DNA of 64,000 nt from NCBI GenBank assembly GCA_044224315.1, contig JBGAKR010000005.1, forward strand, positions 124,001-188,000, given 5' to 3'. This document shows positions 57,557-64,000 of this stretch, piece by piece (position 1 is the stretch's first letter; every line of letters begins with the position of its first letter). Position numbers and translations under genes: made by a program. This DNA is from JAGXTF01 sp044224315. GTDB lineage: Bacteria > Bacteroidota > Bacteroidia > NS11-12g > UBA955. Under the pieces are notes generated by a model that was not told where the DNA came from, searched no databases, and saw only the letters and a program-made list of their open reading frames with translations.

Positions 57557-59953
57557 TTAGCGCTGCAGCAGTATTTTTCCAAAATAGGTGTGCCCCTGGC
57601 TTTTTATCTCCACCAAATAAAATCCAACTGGCAGTTTTTCTAAAGAAACAAATTGATTTTCATCCAGCAATGTAATTACGCGTTGCCCTGAAACTGAAAA
57701 TACTTCAACCGATTCTGCCATTAAATATTTGGGAATATAAAATCCCATATCTGTAGGATTGGGATACAAAAGTACCGTTTGAACCGGCAATGGTTTTATA
57801 CCCTGTGTCAAAGGAGATTCAATGGCTCCGATATCCGGACCAGGCCCCATGTAATCGTTATTAATACCACTGATTACTGCGCCTAAGTCTAGTGCCGGGC
57901 TGCCAATTGATAAATTAAAATTCGAATTTGTTTCATTCACAAAAAGCGGATTTCCTACCACATTTTGTTTGAAAATCGTCATCCCTGATTTTGTATTTGT
58001 TGCAATGCCATTGCTCAGTTGCTGCGCGGTACTGTAGGTTTCACAATTGGGTTGCCCATTGATGGGTTGCAACGTGGCTATATTTCCTTTTGTATTAAAG
58101 TATAAATCTGCAGTTGAATTCCATGCATAATTGGTATCACCTTTTATTCCGTCTAAAAACAGGGTTGAAATACCTGAACCTGTGTGAATATTATTGGCGC
58201 TGTATATTTTTTTCCAGGTAGCATTCCATAAATACCAGCTAAAACCCAGTGAATCTGCCCCGTGAAAATTATTGTGATAAAAATGCATGGCAGGCGGATT
58301 GGAACTATGCGCAGTGGCATTCATCTTTAAACAGGTACCCCATATTTTATCAGAACTTACATTGTTGCAGTTCATAAAAAATATATCATTATGATTCCTT
58401 TTTCCCTGAATATGGTGTACAATATTACGCAGCACATAATTGGGTCCTTCTTCGGCACTGATAAAGGACAAACCCACTTGTCCAAAGCCAATTTCATTGC
58501 CAATTATCCGCGTATTTATCGATTTTGCATCGGCATTTATTCCGTTATAACAACCCGTAACTTTATTATCTAATATTTCGGTTTCTTTGATGGCCCCTTT
58601 TACCCCGCTAACCTCGCCAATCACACCCGCAATGATACCCGAAAAGCGGCTGTTTTTGATACAGTTTTGCATAAAAACCGAATCTCCTTCGTTTACCATA
58701 ATCGCTGAATATTCGAGGTAACGACCGTAAGTTCCGTAATTTACTATACTCTGATCGCGCGTTTGTTTAAAAGCTCCGTGCGACCATGCCGACATATCAT
58801 CTTTAAAGCTGCAATTTTGAACCAAGTTATTGGAACAAGCGCCATTGAATGACAAAACTGAATTGCAAAATTCAAAATCACAATCCGTAACAGTTATAAA
58901 ATTTGCATCGGAAAATGAAATTCCAAAACCCGGGTATGAAACACTGGGATTATTAAAAACATCGCGGTCTATCCTGCCTTTGGCATAGTTTTTAAACTTT
59001 AAATCTTTAAAAATTATGTGGTTATTTTTATGATTCCCATTTACGGCCATAAAATAAAAATACCTTGAAAAAGTAATTTTAAATTGATTCGGATTTTTAT
59101 GATCGGGCGTTTTAATATAAACCTGATTTCCAAGACGGTAATATCCCGGAAGGCCATACTCCAGCTTACTTAAGCAGGGATAGGTGGTAAAAACCGCATC
59201 GGGGAATGCAAAGGCATAGGGATATAAGCGTTGGGTATCTAACAAGCATAATTGATTAAACTCTAATTCGGGCTTAATCGTAGCCGTATACATAAATGTA
59301 TCCGAAGCCACTTTTGTCCAGGTATAATGCGTTGTATCGCCTCCGTCAAATACCACAGAGCCAGGAGTTTCAGGCACAAATTGCAGTGGATTTAAGGCAT
59401 TGCAATTTTGGTTAAAATTCAACTGCATTTCGCCGGTATGGTAAACCCCTGCTTTTAATTTTACCGTAATTCCGCAGCCCAAGGTACCCGATTGCACCAG
59501 GGTTTTTAAATCACCCGGATTGGCCTGGGTATAAGCCGTTCCCGAGCCATTGGGGCTTACCCATTTTTCGTTGGCATTATTTACAATTTGGGGTTCGGTT
59601 TTTAAATAAAACGAGTCAATTATGGTTTTTGAATACAGCGTGGGGGTAGAATCGGTATAGGTAATTTTAATATAACAGGTTTTTCCTTTTGATAATAAAA
59701 ATAAGGCTCCCCTAAATTGCGAGGGGCTTTTCACAAAACAATAATCAGGGGCCAATGCTTCTGTCCAATTGGATAATCCACTGGATTTGTATTCAACTTT
59801 TACTTTGGCCGAGTGATCCGAATCTGTACCTGAGTCCAGGGTAATATAATAACCGGCGGTGGCATAACCGGGGTATACCTGCAATTGTATTTGTGCATTT
59901 AAAAATCCACTAATAAATAAAAATATTGCAGAAAAAATAACCCTGGCTTTCAT
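57557..59953 (-). CDS. Secreted parallel beta-helix protein with T9SS type A sorting domain
   Basis: The 798-residue product has a signal peptide (VIFSAIFLFISGFLNAQ) and a right-handed parallel beta-helix middle (VTVKLKAGVYHTG near 160, then NFITVTDCDFEFCNSVLSFNG, NNLVQNCSFKDD, and LDNKVTGCYNGINADAKS), as in polysaccharide lyases and related carbohydrate-active proteins. It ends with a type A sorting domain (VLLYPNPTDMGFYIP, then PVGFYLVEIKSQG). The start WVSPNGSGTAYTQANPGDL is the usual beginning of such helices. Substrate is unknown. It follows a lipoprotein gene by 5 bp and is probably cotranscribed. Confidence 0.9.
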   Translation of the reverse strand: MKARVIFSAIFLFISGFLNAQIQLQVYPGYATAGYYITLDSGTDSDHSAKVKVEYKSSGLSNWTEALAPDYCFVKSPSQFRGALFLLSKGKTCYIKITYTDSTPTLYSKTIIDSFYLKTEPQIVNNANEKWVSPNGSGTAYTQANPGDLKTLVQSGTLGCGITVKLKAGVYHTGEMQLNFNQNCNALNPLQFVPETPGSVVFDGGDTTHYTWTKVASDTFMYTATIKPELEFNQLCLLDTQRLYPYAFAFPDAVFTTYPCLSKLEYGLPGYYRLGNQVYIKTPDHKNPNQFKITFSRYFYFMAVNGNHKNNHIIFKDLKFKNYAKGRIDRDVFNNPSVSYPGFGISFSDANFITVTDCDFEFCNSVLSFNGACSNNLVQNCSFKDDMSAWSHGAFKQTRDQSIVNYGTYGRYLEYSAIMVNEGDSVFMQNCIKNSRFSGIIAGVIGEVSGVKGAIKETEILDNKVTGCYNGINADAKSINTRIIGNEIGFGQVGLSFISAEEGPNYVLRNIVHHIQGKRNHNDIFFMNCNNVSSDKIWGTCLKMNATAHSSNPPAMHFYHNNFHGADSLGFSWYLWNATWKKIYSANNIHTGSGISTLFLDGIKGDTNYAWNSTADLYFNTKGNIATLQPINGQPNCETYSTAQQLSNGIATNTKSGMTIFKQNVVGNPLFVNETNSNFNLSIGSPALDLGAVISGINNDYMGPGPDIGAIESPLTQGIKPLPVQTVLLYPNPTDMGFYIPKYLMAESVEVFSVSGQRVITLLDENQFVSLEKLPVGFYLVEIKSQGHTYFGKILLQR

Positions 59954-59958
59954 ACTAT

Positions 59959-61236
59959 CTATTTTGTAAAACCTGCATATTCAAGGGTTATTTCCCATTG
60001 CATATCATCGTTGTAATAAAGCAGTAAGGGAAATTTACCCGTATTTAAAACCTGAACCTCAAAATCGCGGTCGCTATTTCTGAAGCTCAATGATGGCAAT
60101 ATTTTTTCGGAATTATCATCCTCGTCGGTATAATAATATCCTGTGTGAATGAGACGGCCGGAACGCATTAATTTAAAATAGGTATGATAACTTTCGGCGT
60201 ATTTGCGATTAATATCTTCAATATCTTCTGGGCTAAAACCTGTTGTATCGCCATCGGAGAGTGAAGGGGCAAAATGTGGTATGGTAAGAAAGCCTGCGCC
60301 TGTTTTTTGCATACTTTCAATTTCGTTTTTACGCAGAAAAATAAAATTCTCTTTATCTTCGACAAGTTTACCTGACATGGCAGTAAAAATTGGCGGCGCA
60401 AAAACCGGATTGCTTACAGCATCTTTTCTAAAAAAAACATCGTACTCGAAATTATAGGAAGGGCTGCCGGTATAATTTCCGTCGATATGAAAACACACCA
60501 GGGTATCGGTCCACAGCACATTGGTAGCTGTAAAATTGTACTCGTTGGTTCCATACTCCAACATGCTGTAGCGCAGCACACTTTTGGGCCCCAGGGTATA
60601 ATTGTAATACTCCGATTCGCGCAGCTGGGCATGCTCCAAATTCACGGTAAACCCAATGGATTGATTTACGATTAAGGGGCATTTTGCATTGGGAATAAAA
60701 TCAAGGGTATAATTGTATTTTTTGCTTTTCAGCTTCACAATCGGAATCCAAATGGCGCTATCGTCGGCAGAAATATTCACTTTGTCATTGCCCACAACTT
60801 TAAACGTATCGGGGGTATTATGGCCAAAATCCATCACCGAAAAACCGTTGTGCTTAAGTTCTTCGTAATTCAAGCGGGTTAACCAAATGGCACACATATC
60901 GGTAAGAATCAAAGAGTCTTTGCCAAAATAATTGTTATACCGCCGGGCATTTTTTACGGCACCGGGCTGCACAAAAAGGTAACCCTGGTTGCCACTCACC
61001 AGATAATCGCATTCATAAGCGCTGTCGGTGCGCGGAAACACGCTAAAATCGTGGTATGAGCCATTGGAAAACACCTTGTAATCGAGGGCAAGGGCTTTGA
61101 CCACCCTGGGTACAGCCATTTCGGAAAAGTAATCCGTTTTTACCGGAATGGGGTTGGTCTTTTCTTTGGGCTTAAATAATTTGCAGGCGGGCAAAAGACA
61201 AAGCATTAACCCGTATTGAATGAAGCGTGCTTGCAT
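59959..61236 (-). CDS. Large lipoprotein of unknown function
   Basis: The 425-residue product has a lipoprotein signal peptide (YGLMLCLLPAC, lipobox cysteine near residue 17). The mature part is beta-rich with many Tyr and Asp residues: YNYTLDFIPNAKCPLIVNQS, SPSYNFEYDVFFRK, RSGRLIHTGYYYTDEDDN, FPLLLYYNDDMQWEI. No domain is recognised. I chose the ATG at 61236 (MQARFIQY) because it begins the signal peptide and lies just downstream of a -7 box. It precedes the parallel beta-helix gene, suggesting an outer-membrane partner for that protein. Confidence 0.75.
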   Translation of the reverse strand: MQARFIQYGLMLCLLPACKLFKPKEKTNPIPVKTDYFSEMAVPRVVKALALDYKVFSNGSYHDFSVFPRTDSAYECDYLVSGNQGYLFVQPGAVKNARRYNNYFGKDSLILTDMCAIWLTRLNYEELKHNGFSVMDFGHNTPDTFKVVGNDKVNISADDSAIWIPIVKLKSKKYNYTLDFIPNAKCPLIVNQSIGFTVNLEHAQLRESEYYNYTLGPKSVLRYSMLEYGTNEYNFTATNVLWTDTLVCFHIDGNYTGSPSYNFEYDVFFRKDAVSNPVFAPPIFTAMSGKLVEDKENFIFLRKNEIESMQKTGAGFLTIPHFAPSLSDGDTTGFSPEDIEDINRKYAESYHTYFKLMRSGRLIHTGYYYTDEDDNSEKILPSLSFRNSDRDFEVQVLNTGKFPLLLYYNDDMQWEITLEYAGFTK

Positions 61237-61247
61237 GTTTGGCTCCT

Positions 61248-61255
61248 CGAAAGTA
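61248..61255 (-). promoter_or_regulatory. -7 promoter element of the lipoprotein/beta-helix operon
   Basis: TACTTTCG on the minus strand is a one-base variant of TAnnTTTG and ends 11 nt before the ATG. Confidence 0.4.
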
Positions 61256-61332
61256 CTGGTTTTGTATGGATATTTGGGCAAAACACGTTGAAATTTCTAT
61301 CTGAAATTAAACATTGGCATAGCATTTGGATA

Positions 61333-61340
61333 TACATTTG
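61333..61340 (+). promoter_or_regulatory. -7 promoter element of the thioredoxin-like gene
   Basis: TACATTTG matches TAnnTTTG and ends 7 nt before the ATG at 61348; it excludes the longer upstream frame starting at 61216. Confidence 0.5.
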
Positions 61341-61347
61341 CACACAG

Positions 61348-61845
61348 ATGAAAAAGTTACTTTTCATAGCCGGAACCGCTGCATTGTTAACCCTCGGCTC
61401 ATTTACCAAAAACGACGGATTGCCTTCTGTACAAGTAAAGGATATGGATGGCAATATGAAAGATTTCAGCACCGTAGCCGATTCTGGCAAAATCACCGTG
61501 GTATCGTTCTGGGCCACCTGGTGCGCCCCCTGCATTAAGGAACTGGAAGCCATCAGCGACCACTATGCAGAATGGACCACCAAATACAATATGAAACTGG
61601 TTGCTGTTAGTATTGATGATGCCCGCAACTCTAAAAAAGTAAAACCCAAAGTACTTGGATACGGCTGGACCTATGAGGTATATATAGACGAAAACATGGA
61701 CCTGGCCAGGGTAATGAACGTAAACAACCCTCCTATGACCTTTATTTACGACCGCAACGGCAAACTCTTTTATTCTCACCAGGGTTACACCCCCGGAGCT
61801 GAAGACGAGCTGGAGAAAAAGCTCGAAGAGCTTACCAAAAAGTAA
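61348..61845 (+). CDS. TlpA/ResA-family thioredoxin-like exported protein
   Basis: The 165-residue protein has an N-terminal signal peptide or anchor (LLFIAGTAALLTLGSF) and a thioredoxin-like domain of the TlpA/ResA type. The redox centre is WATWCAPCIKE near residues 52-62, and the cis-proline site is NNPPMTFIYDRNGK near 130. ResA-like proteins reduce apocytochrome c or other periplasmic disulphides. It stands alone with a promoter box before it and a perfect terminator after it. Confidence 0.9.
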   Translation: MKKLLFIAGTAALLTLGSFTKNDGLPSVQVKDMDGNMKDFSTVADSGKITVVSFWATWCAPCIKELEAISDHYAEWTTKYNMKLVAVSIDDARNSKKVKPKVLGYGWTYEVYIDENMDLARVMNVNNPPMTFIYDRNGKLFYSHQGYTPGAEDELEKKLEELTKK

Positions 61846-61850
61846 TAACA

Positions 61851-61877
61851 AAAAAACCTGCCCCGGCAGGTTTTTTT
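61851..61877 (+). terminator. Intrinsic terminator of the thioredoxin-like gene
   Basis: CCTGCC pairs with GGCAGG across a CC loop, flanked by A6 and T7. Confidence 0.9.
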
Positions 61878-61900
61878 ATTACAAGCTTTTCGAAAGTCCA

Positions 61901-62058
61901 GGAACCTGAAAAGGCCATACAGGCCGATGAAGTTCGAAATACTTTTAACTTTCGTTAGAAAGGCGTTGGAATCCGGAAAGGCCGTACAGGCCACCAACTA
62001 CGAAATACTTTTACCTAGCTTTTCCAAAGTTTTAGAACTTTGGAAAAGCTCGTAAAAG
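61901..62058. repeat. Imperfect direct repeats ending in a long REP-like hairpin
   Basis: Two copies of GGAAnC-GGCC-AnACAGGCC-CGAAATACTTTTA blocks start at 61901 and 61968, 67 bp apart. The second runs into a hairpin: AGCTTTTCCAAAGTT (62017-62031) pairs perfectly with AACTTTGGAAAAGCT (62036-62050) over a TTAG loop, and an outer stem CTTTTAC (62008-62014)/GTAAAAG (62052-62058) extends it. Confidence 0.85.
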
Positions 62059-62061
62059 ACA

Positions 62062-62114
62062 TCGGCTGTTCCTTCGGCTGTTCGTCGGCTGCCCTTCGGC
62101 TGCTATTTCGGCTG
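62062..62114. repeat. Five TCGGCTG repeats with 11-12-bp spacing
   Basis: TCGGCTG begins at 62062, 62074, 62085, 62096 and 62108, between the large hairpin and the ferritin gene. The spacing is close to one helical turn. Confidence 0.8.
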
Positions 62115-62163
62115 TCATTATCTTGACTTTGCCACCAAAATCCCCGACTTTTGTAACCCGAGT

Positions 62164-62682
62164 ATGATTTCAAAACAATTGGAAAAAGCCCTGCAGCAGC
62201 AGATTGAGATGGAAAGCTATTCTAGCGCCTTTTACCTGAGTATGGCCAGTTGGATGGACCAGGAAGGATTTGAGGGCACTGCGCTGTTTTTATATCGCCA
62301 AAGCGATGAGGAACGCATGCATATGCTTAAAATTTTCCATTTTGTGAATGAACACGACGGCCATGCGATGGTACCCAAAGTGGATCAACCGCCCTCCAAA
62401 TTCAAGGATTTCAACACATGCTTTAAGCTGGTATTGGAGCAGGAGCAGGCTGTAACCCGCAGCATTCATGAGCTGGTGACCCTGGCCATGAAAGAAAAAG
62501 ACCATGCCGCCAACAACTTTTTGCAATGGTATGTAGCCGAGCAAATGGAAGAAGAAACCCAGATTAAATCCATCCTCAACAAACTCAAAATCATTGGTGG
62601 AGATGGCAGCGGCCTTTACCTCCTCGACAAAGAGCTGAGTACCATGGGAATGGCTGCAGGCGGTGAGGCGGAAGGCGCCTGA
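62164..62682 (+). CDS. ftnA: Ferritin
   Basis: The 172-residue protein is a non-haem ferritin that oxidises and stores iron in a 24-subunit shell. The ferroxidase glutamates and histidine lie in QQQIEMESYSSAFYLSMASW and in DEERMHMLKIFHF, and further helices include LVLEQEQAVTRSIHELV and WYVAEQMEEETQIKSIL. The C-terminal helix is short and followed by a Gly/Ala/Glu-rich tail. The gene stands alone. The region before it holds the TCGGCTG repeat array, which overlaps the position where a regulator could bind. Confidence 0.95.
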   Translation: MISKQLEKALQQQIEMESYSSAFYLSMASWMDQEGFEGTALFLYRQSDEERMHMLKIFHFVNEHDGHAMVPKVDQPPSKFKDFNTCFKLVLEQEQAVTRSIHELVTLAMKEKDHAANNFLQWYVAEQMEEETQIKSILNKLKIIGGDGSGLYLLDKELSTMGMAAGGEAEGA

Positions 62683-62972
62683 TTTTTATAAAATTCCTAT
62701 AGATTATTTTACTTACTTCTATAAGCCAACTCGGCTTATTACACTCCCATGACCTAATTGTGAAACTTTTAAGGCAATTTAGCAGTGTTTTATTTAACAT
62801 TTCACTTATAAATATGATTGCCTATGCAGATACATTTTACAAGAATTATATTTTTATCTCCACAGAATTTTGAATTCATCCCTTCAAAATTGTTTGAAGA
62901 AAATACGTCCAACCGATTCGTTTGCTAATCTTATTTTAACCAAAATGTCTAACCAACATAATACAAACCACC
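62683..62972. other. Gene-free AT-rich spacer with one hairpin
   Basis: No gene is seen. ATAAGCC (62721-62727) and GGCTTAT (62733-62739) form a 7-bp hairpin with an AACTC loop downstream of the ferritin gene; it lacks a T-tract, so termination is uncertain. The rest is AT-rich and should contain the promoter of the following gene, but no clear -7 match was found. Confidence 0.5.
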
Positions 62973-64000
62973 ATGAAAAAACAATTACTTCCACTCATTT
63001 TCCTTAGTTTATTTTTTGCAACTTCATCCCGCGGCAATCATTTTGCCAGTGGAGATATCAGTTACAGTTACCTGTCGGGCACTAAATACAAAATCACCAT
63101 ACGCATTTACCGCGATTGCAGAGGAAATACATTGGCCAGCATCCCCTATGGCGCCTATGCCGGCAACAATGGAAGCAATGCTACCGGCACCACCGCACTG
63201 AGTTGCACACGGGTAAAAATTACTGATGTAAGCCCATTGTGCAGCACCCAAAGTAAACCCTGCAACCCAACCAATACAAGCGGCACCGGAGAAGGATTTG
63301 AAGAACACATATACTTAGATACAATAGACATCAGCCAGCAACCTTTTTCGGGTTATATTTCACAGGGATATTGCGAAATCAGCTTATTCGTGGGAGCATT
63401 AAGTGCACTCACAGGTGCTATTACAACCGGACCTGCAGGCTCTTCCTACTATATTCAAACCCGCATTAACATTTGCAATATTCAAAAGTGTAAAAACCAA
63501 ACCAATAATGCCCTGCAATGGATAAATACCAATGTTGACTGGACTTGTTGCAACCAAGCTTACAACCGCACGTTTTCAGGAATAGAAAAGGACGGTGATT
63601 TTGTAGTCTATAAACTGGATGCAGGATTACAAGATTTGCCCAATTACAAATTAAAGTTTGCCACCCCTTTTACTGAAGCATATCCACTTACCCCTTATTG
63701 TGTGCCTCCTACTACCATTAAATGCCCGCCCAACACCACCATCAATCCACCCAGGGGATTTTATTTGGATACCTTGACAGCCCAACTAACCTTTACCTCA
63801 ACAAAATGCGATGAAGTGGGAATGGTGGGCATCACGGCCTATGAATACCGGCGGGATACCCTTGGAAACCTGCTTTTAATCAGCACCCAACACCGTGATG
63901 TTCTGATTGCAATTAAAGATGATTGCGGATACAATAAGAGCCCTGAAATTACATTCTCAAAAAACAACATTTACCTTTGCGAAGGTGATTCGATATCGGT
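62973..64000 (+). CDS. N-terminal part of a large secreted surface protein
   Basis: The frame is open from the ATG at 62973 to the window end (over 342 residues), so the gene continues outside. It begins with a signal peptide (LLPLIFLSLFFATSSRG), then HFASGDISYSYLSGTKYKI and TIRIYRDCRGN. This matches the start of large Bacteroidota proteins that carry HxxGGxIxYxxxGxxxYxIxxxxYRDC-type N-terminal domains and usually end in a gliding-motility-associated T9SS type B domain. Cysteines occur in the later part with the spacing typical of those domains (INICNIQKCKNQ, DWTCCNQ). A very long adhesin-like product is expected. Confidence 0.8.
   Translation, partial: MKKQLLPLIFLSLFFATSSRGNHFASGDISYSYLSGTKYKITIRIYRDCRGNTLASIPYGAYAGNNGSNATGTTALSCTRVKITDVSPLCSTQSKPCNPTNTSGTGEGFEEHIYLDTIDISQQPFSGYISQGYCEISLFVGALSALTGAITTGPAGSSYYIQTRINICNIQKCKNQTNNALQWINTNVDWTCCNQAYNRTFSGIEKDGDFVVYKLDAGLQDLPNYKLKFATPFTEAYPLTPYCVPPTTIKCPPNTTINPPRGFYLDTLTAQLTFTSTKCDEVGMVGITAYEYRRDTLGNLLLISTQHRDVLIAIKDDCGYNKSPEITFSKNNIYLCEGDSIS

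Noticed and set aside
62721..62739. Terminator after ferritin
   Set aside because: The 7-bp hairpin is perfect but there is no T-tract on either side, so I list it only as a hairpin in the spacer.

Overview
The window comes from a member of the Bacteroidota. Secreted proteins end in type IX secretion system (T9SS) C-terminal sorting domains. A PorT-like gene sits beside ubiE/menG and a GldM-family paralogue is present. Many genes are preceded by the Bacteroidota -7 element TAnnTTTG instead of sigma70 boxes, and start codons lack Shine-Dalgarno sequences but have A-rich leaders. Nothing identifies the genus; the gene set would suit an environmental Chitinophagia/Sphingobacteriia-type organism.

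Layout. 1-9.9 kb is an accessory defence island: the tail of a membrane protein, then a tightly packed operon of XRE regulator, hsdM, hsdS, DUF262 protein, SMC/ABC-type ATPase with DUF3696-like tail, unknown protein, hsdR. A three-gene cassette is therefore embedded inside a type I restriction-modification operon, and it is the best candidate here for an undescribed system. 10-21.5 kb mixes surface proteins, an AraC regulator with a 20-bp repeat operator candidate, small membrane proteins, dcd, cvfB-like, a WD40 protein and a phosphopantetheinyl transferase, separated by repeat-filled intergenic DNA. 21.6-26 kb is a polysaccharide cluster (flippase, asparagine synthase-like, glycosyltransferase) transcribed away from tRNA-His. 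26-40 kb holds DUF4399, queD-folE, a GldM paralogue, a probable Fic remnant, a transaldolase, panB, dnaK, lipoproteins and a metallophosphoesterase, with a 420-bp GC-rich repeat array at 32.46-32.88 kb. 40-53.6 kb holds a type B T9SS protein, nif3-zinc ribbon, rlmI-like, a subtilase operon, a beta-barrel/tgt/lptG/lipoprotein operon, ubiE-porT and engB. 53.6-64 kb holds an 11-bp-period array, a beta-barrel gene broken by one in-frame stop, hutH-hisS, large surface proteins, a TlpA-like thioredoxin, ferritin, and the start of a giant adhesin-like gene cut by the window end.

How genes work together. The hsd genes form a methylation/restriction complex; the cassette genes share their transcript and probably add a second layer of defence. 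queD, folE and tgt belong to or feed queuosine tRNA modification. hisS and hutH are translationally coupled, and tRNA-His lies elsewhere in the window. PorT (and possibly the GldM paralogue) serve the export route used by the sorting-domain proteins.

A recurring theme is structured intergenic DNA: perfect palindromes, hairpins with compensatory changes, and arrays with a period of about 11 bp. Another is -7 promoter boxes placed only 1-6 nt before the start codon, which predicts leaderless mRNAs.
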